Positions 43,286 through 55,525 are shown, counted from the stretch's first letter. The stretch: 64,000 nucleotides of DNA from Candidatus Altimarinota bacterium (GCA_025210615.1 JAOARJ010000002.1:1-64000), one strand, 5' to 3'. Notes: a model not told the origin generated them from the letters alone. A program made the numbers and translations.

Positions 43286-44437
43286 ATGAGAAAGTTTTTA
43301 AATTATATTTTAGTGATATTATATATTTTATTTTTCGCTACGGATAAATATATTTTACCAGAATATTTTCATATTATTATAGAAGATAAAAATATTTTAG
43401 CTTTAATTGCGCATCTAAATTGATTACTTCTTGCTTGATTTGTATTTTGAGCTGTTTCTATTTTTCAAGATAAAGTTACACCTCATATTTTAGAAATGTG
43501 AAAAAAGACAAAAAGTAAACTAGATGATATTATTATAAATTTTATAATAGATGCTGTAAATGCTACGAAAATTATTTTATCATTATATGCTTGAATAAGT
43601 GTTTTACCTTTGAATGATAATTTTCAAACTTTAGCGAATAAATTCTTCTATATTTCGTTAGTTATAGTGTGAACAGTTTTATGAACTTCCCTTATAAATA
43701 TAGTTTTCAAAAAGATATTATTTAAAAGTAGAAGAGGGGATAAGTTGGGCTTATCAAAGCAATTATTCCCATTTTTAAATAAAGTTTTAGTGATTTTTAT
43801 ATGGGTTATTTCTTGAATTACAATTTTATCAAGTATTTGATATGATGTGACTTGACTTATTGCTTGAGCAGGTATTTGATGACTTGCTTTTGCTTTAGCA
43901 GCCCAGAAAAGTATCGCAAATATTTTCTGAGCGATAACTATTATTTTAAATAAACCTTTTTGAATTTGAGATTTTATAGCTTTAGCTGGATTGCAAGGGA
44001 CTGTAAAAGATATTTGAATAACATATTTGACCCTGATAGATAAATGATGACATAGTATTTTTATACCGAATGAACAGATAATTTCTAATCCGGTTGAAAA
44101 TTTTTCTATTAGAGAGAATAGAAGAGTTGATTTTTCAATTTGAGTGACTTATGATACGACTTTAGATAAACTAAAAGAATGAGTAACTATCATAGAAAAT
44201 ATTTTAGAAAAATATGTTACAGATGAAAAAATATCAAGTTATAGAGTAAATTTTGATAATTTTGGAGCATTTTCTTTAAATATAAATGCGACTTATTTTT
44301 CAAATGAATTAGGTTTAAATGCATTTTTAAAAGAAAAAGAAGATATTAATATAGAAGTGAAAGTAGCTTTTGAAAAAGCGTGAATAGAAATGGCTTTTCC
44401 AACACAAGAGTTAATAATAAAAAATCAAAATACATAA
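43286..44437 (+). CDS. MscS-family mechanosensitive channel
   Basis: 383 residues. Helices TM1-TM3, with the pore helix motif GLIAGAGIGGLAFALAAQKSI and the beta domain with PFGIGDFIALAGLQGTVKDIG and FIPNEQIISNPVENFS, then a C-terminal cage domain. It opens under membrane tension to release solutes. Several glycines of the pore helix are TGA. The gene overlaps nothing and is likely in an operon with the previous membrane protein. Confidence 0.92.
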
Positions 44438-44471
44438 AAAATTAATTTTAATATTAAATAAATTTAAAATT

Positions 44472-45299
44472 ATGAAAAAAAAATTAATATTAATAATATC
44501 TATATTTATAAGCTGAATATATTTAGCTAATTTTATTAACGCTATTACTGTGACTAAAAATTCTTGAGAAGTTTTAGATAATACAACTTGGACAAATATA
44601 TCTAATTTAACAAACAAAATAGATGTGTCTTCAAGTGATATAAAGTTAAATTGAAAGTTATATGTGACTTGAAAATTATGTGATAACAGTTGAAAGTGTT
44701 TGTGAGATATAGAATATGGAACAGCAGCAGTTCCATGAAAATCTTGTTTGGATATAAAAAGTAAATGAATAACTAAAGATTGAATTTATCATATAAAACC
44801 AGATGCAAATCCAGCTTTTGAGGTTTATTGTAATATGACTTTTGGCGACTGATGATGGACTTTAATTCATGTTAGTGAAGAAGCAAATAGTCGTTGGAAA
44901 TTTAAATGAGATGGCTCTTGTGCACAGTTAAATAAAGATTGTAATTATAAAGTTAATAATACTTTGGTAGATACTTCTAATAAAGTACTATTTTATACAG
45001 ATAGCAATTATTATGCAAAATTAGATTATATTAATACTTGAAAATGGGCGCTAACGATGAAAGATGATGTTTCAAGATGAGCTTGATGACATAATGCTTG
45101 ATTGACTTTAAAAGATAAATGAGCGAGTGTTTCTAGAGATACATATTGGAATAGATTTCGGGATAATAGTAAATGACTAATATTTTGCGAAAATAATTAT
45201 TATTGAGTTATGACTCTTTCTTACTGATGGACAAATGGTTGGATGCAAAATAATAATGCTTGATGAAATACTCATACAATAAATGTTTTTATTAAATAA
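44472..45299 (+). CDS. Secreted fibrinogen-like-domain protein
   Basis: 275 residues. Signal peptide or anchor helix (about 1-20), then about 35 residues shared with the frameshifted protein at 1765-2483 (NSGE.LDN.TW..LTNKIDVSS), then a fibrinogen C-terminal-like domain: GKSCLDIKSKGITKDGIYHIKPD....FEVYCNMTFGDGGWTLIHV, and C-terminal YGVMTLSYGWTNGWMQNNNAGGNTHTINVF. Such domains bind carbohydrates or host surfaces. Adhesion to a host or prey cell is inferred. One CGG codon. Confidence 0.78.
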
Positions 45300-45377
45300 A
45301 TAAACTTTGCTAAAATAAAAAAATATGATACAATGAAGCTATTATATACATAATAAAATATAAATAATTATAATAAT

Positions 45378-46484
45378 ATGTCTGGAGATTTAGAAAAAAT
45401 ATTTAATATTTTACTTGAAAATTCTTTTATAAAAGACTTGCCTGATTTGCATTTTGCATCGGGTAAAAAACCATTTATTAGAGATAAATCAGGGGAACTT
45501 ATAGAGCTTGATAAAGTAACTATTTGAGAAGAAAATTATAAAATTCCTGAATTTAAAAAAGATCATATTAGAGAAGTTATTAGAATGATTGCCTTGGATG
45601 AGGGGCTTGAAAAATTTGAGAAAAATTTTGAGCTTGATACTTCTTATGCTTATGAAGATAAGGCTAGATTTAGGGTAAATTGTTATATTGATAATAATGG
45701 CTATTGTATCGCGATGAGAATTATCCCGACAAAAGCGCCAACGATGAAAGAATTGTGATTAGGGGAATGAATTAAGAAAATGGTAGAGAAAAAACAAGGT
45801 TTAGTTTTGGTAACTTGACCTACTGGTTCTTGAAAATCTACGATGTTAGCAGCGATGATAGACCATATAAATAATAATTTTAGTAAGCATATTATTACGA
45901 TTGAAGACCCGATAGAATTTACTATTCCATCAAAAAAATGTTTGATAAACCAAAGAGAAGTTTGAAATCATACAAAAGGCTTTGAAAAGGCTATGAAGTC
46001 CGCACTTCGCGAGGATCCAGATGTAATTATTGTATGAGAAATGAGAGACCCTGAAACTATAAAAGCAGTGCTTACTCTTGCTGAAACTGGTCATTTAGTT
46101 ATTTCAACACTTCATACGAATGATACGGTTCAAAGTATTGATAGAATAGTGGACGTTTTTCCTGCTTCTATGCAAGGGCAGATTAGAATGCAACTTTCTC
46201 TTGCGTTAACTTGAATTATAAGCCAAAGACTTATTAAAAGAAAAGACGAGGAATGAAGAATTGCAGCAAGAGAAATTCTTGTGAATAATGATGCGATTAG
46301 AAATCTTATTATTATGGCAAAATCTCATCAAATTTATAGTGTTTTAGAAGTTTGAGAAAAACATTGAATGGTTTTGATGGATAAATATCTTGTATTTTTA
46401 TTTAAAAAAGGACTTATTTCTAAAGAAAGTATGATGGCTTATGCTAGAGATAAAGACGCAATTAGTTCATTAATAAAATCTTAA
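45378..46484 (+). CDS. pilT: Type IV pilus retraction ATPase PilT-like
   Basis: 368 residues. N-terminal domain, Walker A VTGPTGSGKST (about residues 145-155, Gly encoded by TGA), Asp box [10 protein letters not shown], Walker [14 protein letters not shown], His box [15 protein letters not shown], and the PilT-type ending LTGIISQRL. Powers pilus retraction, for twitching or DNA uptake. PilT-like ATPases with no pilin gene nearby are common in these lineages. The following cNMP-binding gene begins 3 bases after the stop and may regulate retraction. Confidence 0.9.
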
Positions 46485-46487
46485 AAA

Positions 46488-47477
46488 ATGACAAATAATA
46501 CAGAAAAAGCTAATAAAAATCCTGAAAAAATTGATAAAAAAACTGATTTAGGATTAACAGCTAAAACATTATGATTACTAAAAAATATGACTGAAGCAAA
46601 AGACAGTATTTTAAGTAATCTTAAAAATTTTGAAAAATCACCATATTTTGAAGCAAAAAAATTAGAAAAGTGAGAATTATTATTCAAAGAATGAGATGTA
46701 GACACTAACATTTATATTATTAAAAAGTGAAATTTATCGGTTGAAAAATTTACTTCAGTAGAACAAACTGAAACGAAAAAATTAGCAGTTTTATGAAAGT
46801 GAAGTATTCTTTGAGAACAAGCTTTAAATAATCCAGACGCGCCTAAACAAACTTCGATTAAGGCTTTAAATAAAGTAGAGTTACTAAAAATTGATACCGT
46901 AAAATCTATGAAAAATTTTATGAAAGAAGATTCAGAGCTTGGTATGACTTTGCTTATGCGTATAATTAGTTTAGCTAATGAAAGACTAAATAATATAAAT
47001 GAAGAATTAACATTTTTATTTGAATTTAATAATAAAATTGCTTCTTTATGAGAAATAAATAGATGAGTTTTTCCTGAAATTTTTGATTTTATAAATGCGA
47101 TGATAGTTTCTGATTATACGATATTTCTAAAATCTCATCCAGTTTTAGATAATACTTTGACGGTGTTTTATGATAGTAGGGAAGAGGATAGTGCGTATTG
47201 AGAAGTTATTTCTTTTGAAGATTGAACGCAGTTTATACCATATGATTTTTTGGAAAAATTAAAAGTTGAGAAAATTGATAATATTGTTTTAACGAAATTA
47301 AATATTTGACCAAATTTATTAGGTTATGTCATTTATTGAAGAAGGCAATTATGATATAGTGAAAATCATAAAAAAATATTGTGAAATTTCTCTTTAAATA
47401 TAGCTTCAGTTGTGAAACAATTTGATATTCAGGAAGACGAAAAAGCTCGTTTAAGATTAGAAGAAAAATATTATTAA
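46488..47477 (+). CDS. Cyclic-nucleotide-binding-domain protein
   Basis: 329 residues. CNB domain at about residues 60-165: LEKGELLFKEGDVDTNIYIIKKGNLSVEKF then LGKGSILGEQALNNP then SIKALNKVELLKI, the PBC-type beta roll (usual Arg of cAMP-binding cassettes is Lys or absent). The C-terminal region may be GAF-like. Its place directly after pilT suggests pilus control. No catalytic output domain. Confidence 0.82.
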
Positions 47478-47484
47478 AATAATT

Positions 47485-47512
47485 AAACTAGGTGAAAATC
47501 TAGTTTTTTTGT
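47485..47512 (+). terminator. Rho-independent terminator
   Basis: AAACTAG (47485-47491) pairs with CTAGTTT (47500-47506), then a long T-run. Confidence 0.8.
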
Positions 47513-47587
47513 TGAAAAAAGTTTACAAAATAAACTTTTTGTATATCTTATATATATTGTATTTATTTTGTATAATTTTGTAATTTT

Positions 47588-48934
47588 ATGTGAAGAAAGA
47601 AAAAAAATAAATTTAAAATTTTAATAAAAAATTTTTCAAATAATTTATGAATTGTAGTTTTGATTTTACTTGTTTGATTTTTTGGTGGAAATTTTGTTTT
47701 AAAAAAGATCGAAGAAGCTAAAAAAGCAGAAATTTTAAAACAAGAAATTATAAAAAATAAAGATAAAGAAAAAACTGACAATCAAGATAAAACCCCAGAT
47801 GATTATAATAAAAAATTCTGAATAGATAGGTTAAAAGTAGAATTTAGTTTAGAAGAAAAAACTGCTGAAAAAATAGCTATTGTATGAAAATTAAGTTGAA
47901 GCGAAGTTGATTCTATTGAGGTTTTAACTTGTCGTGATAATTTTTCACCAGAATATGATAAATCTTGGTATAAGTTATCTTCTTATAAAAAATGAAAAGA
48001 AGATTTTGAGTTTAATACTATGTTAAAATTCTGAAATAGATGTGATATTCCTTATAAATTTAAATTTGGTTTAGATTGACATGAGAAAGTTTTTTCTTTT
48101 GATGCTGGGTTTGATTCAAGAGCTCCTTTGGCTTTATTTAAGGTACAAGAGTTGATAAAAACTTTTTGAGAAGGAGATATTACCTTAGAAAAAGTTGATA
48201 ATTTTAATTATAGATGATATATTGAGGATAAAGCTACTTGTCTTGAAACTTTCGCTAGTATTCCAGGAAAAAATACTTTTTGTAGTGATCCTGATTTAGT
48301 TTTAACTATAGAAAAAATAACTGATGATATTAGTGAAATTAAATTAAAAGAAAATATTTTTGCAGGACAAATTTATTTTGATAAATTCTACGACATAAAT
48401 TATAATAAATTAATTTATAATAATACTGATTTAAGTGATAATTTCAGACTTTATTATAAGCAAGATGGAGATTTATTCTTATCAAATTTATTTGTTTATA
48501 ATGAAAAATATTGAGAATTAACTAAACAAAATAAGACTATTACAGCTGATTTTAAACATTTTTATTATAAAGATAATTGAATTTATTTTGTAGAAGATTT
48601 AGAATGAAATTTTAGATATTGAATAAAAAATATCTCAGAAGATGAAATTAGTCCGAATATAAAAATCGAGAATAATTATATAGTTATTTTAGAAAAATTA
48701 GATAATAATAAGGATTATACACCTGATGATAAAGTGAAAATATATTATTGAGAAATTTTTCCTTGAAGAAATTCTATTGATTTAAATATTATTGAAATTA
48801 AAGCTGAAACTTTATGATGTGGAGAAATAATTGATCATGATATGGAAAATTATGTGGATATAATGAATTGAAAAATTATTACAAAATCTAGTTGCGCTTT
48901 AGAACTGGAAAATCCAGAATTTATTATAGAGTAA
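47588..48934 (+). CDS. Membrane-anchored extracellular protein
   Basis: 448 residues. Basic N-terminus, one membrane helix (about 20-42), Lys/Glu/Asp-rich linker, then a large beta-rich exterior region with scattered Cys (CRDNF, RCDIP, CLETF, FCSDP, GCGEI, SCALE). No family recognised. Starts ATG-TGA. Single-gene unit. Confidence 0.7.
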
Positions 48935-48954
48935 AATAAAATTTTAAGCAAAAA

Positions 48955-48985
48955 AAAGAACCTATTAATTTAGGTCTTTTTTGTT
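48955..48985 (+). terminator. Rho-independent terminator
   Basis: ACCTA and TAGGT around a 6-base loop, flanked by GA/CT, then TTTTTTGTTTTT. Confidence 0.7.
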
Positions 48986-49033
48986 TTTATTTTATGTACT
49001 ATATGTGTAGATAGTCATTAAATAATAAATTAA

Positions 49034-49216
49034 TTAAACTGGTATAACAGAAAACGCTTGTCTCGACAAAATCCCGACTCTTTGCACTATTTGGTGCATG
49101 CAGTAATTAATAAACTGCTTGAAAGTCATCCCTTGAGATTCAGTCCATGTAAACTTTTCAGATTTATAGACAAGTTTTTCTCAATCATATTTCGCTATGT
49201 AGAACTCTTTTTCCAT
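49034..49216 (-). CDS. Small 60-residue protein
   Basis: Complete ATG-to-TAA frame with only one TGA glycine and a balanced composition (Gln, Cys, His, Trp) unlike random AT-rich sequence. Soluble, helical, no motif. It has a convincing promoter upstream on the minus strand and is more GC-rich than its surroundings. Function unknown; a phage-like or toxin-antitoxin origin is possible but unsupported. Confidence 0.6.
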
Positions 49217-49248
49217 AAGCAAATAGGTTAATATTAAACTGCACTTAT

Positions 49249-49277
49249 AGTGTAGCATAATTATTTTTTTATTGCAA
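49249..49277 (-). promoter_or_regulatory. Promoter of the 60-residue gene
   Basis: Minus strand TTGCAA (49277-49272), 17-base spacer, TACACT (49254-49249). Confidence 0.6.
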
Positions 49278-49285
49278 GTATATTT

Positions 49286-49313
49286 TTGACTTTTTTATTA
49301 TTTTATTTATAAA
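49286..49313 (+). promoter_or_regulatory. Plus-strand promoter upstream of hairpin region
   Basis: TTGACT (49286-49291), 16-base spacer, TATAAA (49308-49313), divergent from the minus-strand promoter at 49277. Would give a transcript entering the hairpin array at 49341. Confidence 0.55.
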
Positions 49314-49317
49314 TTTA

Positions 49318-49487
49318 AAAATGATTTTATGTAAAAGTAAAAGGGTAGATGAAAAGGCCAATCCTCACATTTACCCTTATATGAAATTTTTGAGATTACC
49401 CCTGTAGGGAGGGTAAGATAATCTCAGAAAAATTCTTAAAAAAATCTCGATTTTCTTCACTGTGTTTTTAACAGAAAGAAAATGAGA
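49318..49487 (+). ncRNA. Candidate structured transcript
   Basis: Three hairpins follow the plus-strand promoter: AAGGGTA/TACCCTT (49341-49347 with 49372-49378), GAGATTA/TAATCTC (49392-49398 with 49419-49425) around an inner CCC-loop-GGG, and a long composite hairpin (49445-49487). The third also serves as terminator of the minus-strand gene. No plus-strand frame and no plus-strand terminator is visible, so the strand and extent are uncertain. Confidence 0.4.
49436..49487 (-). terminator. Terminator of the coiled-coil protein gene
   Basis: On the minus strand a stem TCTC / ATTTTCTT / CTGT with complementary AAGAAAAT and GAGA (49487-49445) is followed by seven T. It lies 30 bases after the stop at 49517. 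Confidence 0.75.
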
Positions 49488-49516
49488 CTCTAGTGTTTAA
49501 CTTATTCAAATTTATT

Positions 49517-50530
49517 TTATTGAATTTCTTCAGTTTCTTTTAAAGCTGTTTTTAATGCTTCTATTTTTTTAAGAGTTGCTTCGTCCATGTTTGCCATATT
49601 CGCATATTTTTCAATTCTATTCATCAATGCTTCTTGAAGATTGGTCATTTCTCATTCATATTTTTTAATAGTTTCTTCTACTTGAGCGTTGGCTTGCTCA
49701 GTCATTTTAAACATTTCTCAATCTAATTCTACTCAAACTCAATCCATATTAAATTTTTCTACCATATTTCCATATTTTTCTTGTAATTTTACACCAAATT
49801 CATTTATATTTTTTATTTGTTTAGCAATCATTTTATCAGCTTCTTCCATCATTTTATTTGTCATATTTTCTACATTTTTCATTTGTTTATTCAATATTTC
49901 AGCTTCCATATTTGCTGTTTTTTCAAGCATTTGTCCAGCTATATCTAAGGCTTTATCAGGATTATTTCAAATTTCTTCAGACATTTTTGTTATATCTTGT
50001 GTATAAGCATCAACATCAGCAGTAATTTCTTTTCATAAATTTTCTCAATAAGTTCACATTTCTTTTCAGAAATTTTCTCACCAAGCAGCCATTTCAACTC
50101 AAAATTCAGAAGTACTAGCTCAACCACTTTTTTCTAAGTTTTTTATTTTCTCTTCAGCTCTAGTAGTAACTCTTTTTATTTCTTTTTTAGCTTTAAGTTT
50201 TAATTTTACTATTTCAACTTGTTTTTCTTTTTCTGTTTCTATAAAAAATCAATCTATTTCAACTTCTAAGATTTCTTTTTCTAAATCTTTTTCTATTTCC
50301 GCTATTTCTTCTTTAAGTTCATCTTTAATTTCTTGTATTTTTTTTGCTAATTCTGCTTTATCTTCAGCTTCTTCCAATGCTTTTTTTTCAGTTTCTACTT
50401 CTGATTGAAGTTTAGATAATTCATTAGATAAATCACTTTCAGTTCATAATACAACACCAGCGTTTACGCTTAATGAACTAAAAAATAAGACCGTTAAAGC
50501 CAATAAAGCTGTTATTTTTTTGTTATTCAT
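49517..50530 (-). CDS. Secreted coiled-coil protein
   Basis: 337 residues. Signal peptide (about 1-22, ending VNAG). A Glu/Lys-rich coiled coil spans residues about 30-130, followed by a Met/Asn/Glu-rich helical C-terminal half (NMEAEILNKQMKNVENM). No family recognised. Same strand as the MacB-type set but separated from the permease by 110 bases, so perhaps a separate unit; it might be a periplasmic or surface partner. Confidence 0.7.
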
Positions 50531-50640
50531 AACTTTAAATTTTAAATAAATAAACTAAAATTATTATATAGTGTTATATATATTGTCAATAAAAAATAAA
50601 AACTTTTCCTTTACTAATAGGAAAAGTTTATTGTAATATA

Positions 50641-51873
50641 TTATTCAAATCTTAATGCGTCAATAGGTTTTAATTTTGCAGCTTTCCATGCGGGCATTAT
50701 TCAGAATAATACTCACATTCCCATTGATACGCTACAAGCAAGGATTATAACTCTTGTTGTGATGACGGTTTTAAATTCATCCATTCACATATTATTTATA
50801 ATTTCAGCAATTCAATAACTGAGTCACACCGCGATAATTCATCAGATTATACTTATTACAATTGATTCTATCAAAAATTGCAATAGAATATCTTTTTTTC
50901 TGGCTCAAATTGATTTTCTAATTCAGATTTCTCTTGTTCTTTCAGTTACGGATACAAGCATTATATTCATAACTCAAATTCATCATACAAGTAAGGAAAT
51001 ACTAGCAATTCAACCTAAGAATAATTGCATTCATCATACTATTTTATCTGCTTGTTTAAGTGCATCAGCATTTGTTTCTATTCTAAATTTTACACTACTG
51101 GGAGAATCTACTCAAGATAATTTAAACAATAAATATTGGATGTTTCTTTTTGTTTGGTCTATATAAAAAATATCTTTTACATATGCTTCAATTTTTTCTA
51201 ATTTATTAGAATTTAATCTCTTTTGAGCAGTCGTAATAGGGATTAATACGCTATTATCAATTTGCCGATTATCTTTTTTGTCTAATACTCAAATTACATT
51301 AAAAAGTTGTCATCAAATAACCAATTGTTCTCATATAGGGTTTTCTCATTTAAAAATATCAGCGACTTTTTTGTATCAAATAACAGCGACTTTTTCATTA
51401 TTTTTTAAATGTCTAGGTAGAATTCAGTATCAATAATCGAGATTTACTTGTTTTGCGCTCAAAAACTCATTATCCACTCATTTTATATCAGCCCGAGTAT
51501 GTTTTCACTTATATGTCATATTAGCATCCACTCTAGCAATAGGGATTACAGTTCTAATATTTGGTACTTTTTCTTTCAAGATATTTATGTTATCATAAGT
51601 GATTACATTTTTTGCAGGTTTTCTTAGTTCTCATCATGATTCATCTCATCATCTTTTTTCTCTTGAATAACCTCAATAACTAGGGGATATTACGACCACA
51701 TCGTTAGTTGTAGTTAGGTTTTTTATAATACTTTCCCTAACTCATTCTCAAATTCACAGCATAACAACAACTGATGAAATTCAGATTACTACTCATAAAG
51801 TAGATAAAACAGACCTAAGTTTATTATTAAAAATAGCGTCAAATGATTCTCAAAAATGTTCGAAAATATTCAT
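50641..51873 (-). CDS. MacB-like ABC transporter permease
   Basis: 410 residues, MacB/FtsX architecture: N-terminal FEHFGESFDAIFNNKLRSVLSTLG (family start), one helix, a large periplasmic domain (about residues 45-270), and three C-terminal helices. It has two CGG codons in the periplasmic domain, one in KHT[CGG]ADIKG. Partners: ATPase (51941) and long adaptor (52676) in the same direction. Probably exports or translates force to extracytoplasmic substrates. No lipoprotein-release signature. Confidence 0.85.
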
Positions 51874-51940
51874 AATTTATTATTTAATTTTAATTATTTT
51901 AACTCTTAATTTTACAAAAATTTTAAATAAAATTATTTTT

Positions 51941-52636
51941 TTAAGTTAAAAGTCAATCTTTTACAGTAACGATTTTTTTTGTTAAATTAGCGATATCTGG
52001 CTCATGTGTAATTACTACGATAGTTTTTCATTCTTTGTTTAGCTCAGAAAAAATATTCATTACTTCTTCTCAAGTTTTTGTATCTAATGCTCAAGTCGGT
52101 TCATCAGCTAAAATTAAAGCAGGTTCCATAACTATAGCCCTTGCTATAGCAACTCTTTGTTTTTGTCCTCACGATAATTCATCAGGTTTGCTTGTTAATT
52201 TATCTTCAAGTCATACTTTTGCTAGAGCATTTATTGCTCTTTGTTTCGCTTGCTTTCTGTTTACTCAAGCATAAATCATAGGTGTCATAACTTGTTTTAA
52301 AACTTTCATTCTTGGAATTAAAGAATAATTTTGAAAGACAAATCAAATATTTTCTCATCTAATTTTTGTTTGTTCACCATCTGATAAATTATTAATTTCT
52401 TCTCATTTTAAAATATAATCTCATTGTGTAGCATCGTCTAACATTCAAATTATATTCATTAACGTAGATTTTCCGCTTCAACTAGGTCACATAATAGATA
52501 AAAAATCTCATTCCATAATATCTAAACTTACTCATTTTAAAGCGTCAAAAGTTTGGTCTTTTCAAATTTTATAAGTTTTGATAATATTTTTTAATTCTAT
52601 CATTTTTTTACCAGTTTTTTCTACTTTTTTATTCAT
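51941..52636 (-). CDS. MacB/LolD-type ABC transporter ATPase
   Basis: 231 residues. Walker A GPSGSGKST (with TGA glycines), Q-loop FQNYSLIPRMKVLKQV, ABC signature LSGGQKQRVAIARA, Walker B ALILADEPTGALD, H-loop VVITHEPDIA. Starts at ATG 52636 (an in-frame ATG exists at 52603). Drives the MacB-like permease by ATP hydrolysis. Short N-terminal basic extension (VEKTGKK). Confidence 0.92.
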
Positions 52637-52675
52637 TTTTTTAAGTAAAAATTATTTATAAAAATTATTGATTAA

Positions 52676-54883
52676 TTACCGTCCCATCATTCCTCATCAT
52701 CCAAATTCATCGTCTTTAAATTTATTTGCATCAAAGTTTACTTCTACAACTTCTTCTCACGCTTTTAATCAAGAAATAACCTCTGTTTGTTTTCCATTTG
52801 CAATTCAAATTTCGATTTTTCTTTTTTCTTTTTTATCTCAATTTTTTACTGTAACATAAGTTTCTCATTCGTTATTAGTTTCAATTGCTGTTGACGGAAT
52901 AAGTAAAATATCTTTTTTATTGTCAGTAATAATTTCTACATTGGCAGTCATTCCTGAATAAATAACTTCATCACCATCTTTTTTAAGTAAAACTTTTATT
53001 TCATAACTTACTCAATCATATTTTTCAACAGGAGTTCAGCTTATATCTCACATTTCTCATTCATAAACTTTTCAAGGAAAAGCATCAAATTTTATTCTAA
53101 CTTCTTGATCTTTTTTCACTTTAACAATATCAACTTGGTCTAAATTAACTCAAATTTCTATAATATTTGGATTTTCTATAACGATTTTTTCACTAGCATT
53201 ATCTGAAATTTTACTTCCAGATTTATAATCAAAAGTTCTAATAATTCAGTCAAAAGGAGCTTTAATATCATATTTATCAAGTTTTTCTTGCATATTTTCA
53301 AGTTTTAATTTTGCTTGTTTAACTGCATTTTTTGCGATAAGTAAATCTGATTTATTAGGTCCAGTTGACGTTTCATTATATTCTTTTTCTGCTTTTTCTA
53401 GCTCTTTTTTAGTGTCTCTTAATTCTTTTTGTTTATTTTCAAAAGTTTCAAGTTGCTCTCTTTCAAATTTTGGTAAAGAATTTTTTAATTCTTCATAATC
53501 TTTAGTTGCTTTTTCTAAGCTAATATCTTTTTGGCTTAAATCATAGCTCAAGCTTGATTCTAATTTTTTTACTTCTTTTTCTAAATCTGTAATTGTTTGC
53601 ATTTTATCTTCGTACGCTTTATTTAAATCTTTCAATGCTCTTTCGCTTCTTTGAGTCATTATTTCAGGTTTATCTAAGTTTTGCAAGTCGTTAATTCTAG
53701 TTTTTGTAGAAGTCATCTTGCTTTGATAAGAAGTTCTTAAACTTTCAGCGGAAGATTTATAAGCCGTAGTATAACCTTCCATATCAGTAGAAGCAGTTTC
53801 TTTTAATCACTTTGAAACATAATCAGCAGTAGTCATCATAGCCTCATAAAGACCTCTATAACGTCTTTCAGTTTCAATTAAATCATCAATTGTATGATTT
53901 TCTTTTTTTAATAATTCTTCAGTATATTCTTTAACTTCATCATATTTTTCTAATGCAACTCTGAAATTCATTTCAGCCTTAATTTTTGTATCAGGATTTT
54001 TATTAGAAAAAACTGAATAATAAGAGCCTTCCAAGTCATCACTTCTGATTCATAAAATATTATTAAAGAATTTTACGTCGCTATCAATAGATAAATTTGT
54101 CGTTTTTATATCTAAAATACTTGTATCAATTTTATTGTGATAGTTAAAAATACTTTGTTCTAAATTTCTTTTTTCTTTTGTTATATCATCCTCTAATTTA
54201 GCTTTATCACTAGGCTTATTCGCTATTTTTTCTTCCAAATCTTTTTTCTTTTTTTCTAAAGTTCTTTTTAGTTCATCTTTTTCTTCTGGAGTTAATTCTT
54301 TTTGTTTATCTAAGTCGTTTTTAGCTTTTTCTATTTCAACTTTTTTGTCGAATAATGCTTTTTCTTGAGATTTTTCAAGTTCTTTTATTTCAGATTCTAA
54401 ATTTGTTATTTTTTTCTTTAAATCTTTTATTTTATCAGCTAAATTATTATTATTTTCATCGTGATCTTCAAGTAATTTATTATATTTAATTCTTTCATTA
54501 TCTAAATCTAATTTTGCTTGTTCAATTTCATTATAAACATCACTTTTATTCATTGATGCTAAAAGTTCTCATTTTTTTACACTATCTCAAGCCTTATAAT
54601 TAGCCAAAGTAATCGTTCAAGTTTGATTAAATTTTAATTCTTGTTCGTTTACTATTTTTGATTTTCAAAGTACTTTAATGTTTACTTCTAAATCTCATTT
54701 TTCGGCAATAGCAGTAGAAGCTTTTCATAGATGTTCTGGTATATCAATATTATCTGGTAATTTTTCTCATTCAGCTTGTGGCGAAAAGAAAAATGATTTT
54801 ACCCCAAATCATAAAATTAACATCGCGCATAAAATTATCACCACTTTTTTACTTGGCTTCTTTAAAAGTTTTTTTGCTCTCAT
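52676..54883 (-). CDS. Very long HlyD/MacA-type membrane fusion protein
   Basis: 735 residues against about 370-480 for ordinary adaptors. N-terminal membrane helix (about residues 8-30), lipoyl-like segment near residues 75-105, then an uninterrupted coiled-coil-rich region at residues about 112-545 containing three long Glu/Lys heptad blocks, then beta-barrel and membrane-proximal domains (residues about 550-730). Ends in a Gly/Met tail. It would reach far beyond a normal envelope. Pairs with the MacB-type permease and ATPase. Inference: bridges to an outer layer, a host surface or a long periplasm. Confidence 0.82.
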
Positions 54884-54988
54884 TTCTACAATAAAATAAA
54901 TAAAATAAATAAATTTTCTTTGCTTACTTTTCTTATAACGCAATAATTATAAAAAAGTTACAATATTTTTCAAAAGAAAATATAAAAA

Positions 54989-55525
54989 TTAGTCTAAAAT
55001 ACTAAAATCACATTCTTTAACCCTTTCATAGACTCAATCTCACACATAAATATTTTTTGTTCAATTTATATAAGTATAATAATTTCATCTATCATTTTTA
55101 TAAAATTCAGGGATTATATATCAGTTTTTATTTAATATATTTATGGCTTTAAAATCTCAATTTAACATTTTACAAGTGATAAATAATTCTTGTCATGCTT
55201 TACTACTTTTTGTTTCCTTTACCCATTCTGGTAAGACTTTTTTATCTATATTTTTTTTAAAGTCTTTTGCAATAGGAGTATTATATTGTTCTTTAAAATC
55301 ATCAGGATCCTCATATGCGACAAAATTTCTTTCTTCTTTTGTTTTATAAGTTTTTTTCTTGTCAATTTCTTCTGTATTATCAATATTTTCAGTTTTTATG
55401 TCAGAGGAAAAATCTATATCTATATTTTCAGATTTTTCAAAAATTTTATCAAAAATATTCTCAGCATAGACAAAATTTATACTAAAAATACTGATTAATA
55501 ATATGTAAATTATCTTTTTTTTCAT
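54989..55525 (-). CDS. Secreted protein upstream of the efflux set
   Basis: 178 residues. Signal peptide (1-21, ending VYA). Acidic Asp/Glu/Lys-rich middle (residues about 25-90), then a C-terminal domain with a Cys pair (ITCKML ... KECDF). First gene of the minus-strand set; about 100 bases before the adaptor. No family recognised. Confidence 0.7.

Noticed and set aside
49689-50006. Plus-strand frame over the secreted coiled-coil gene
   Set aside because: Shadow of the minus-strand gene 49517-50530, which has a signal peptide, heptads and a terminator.
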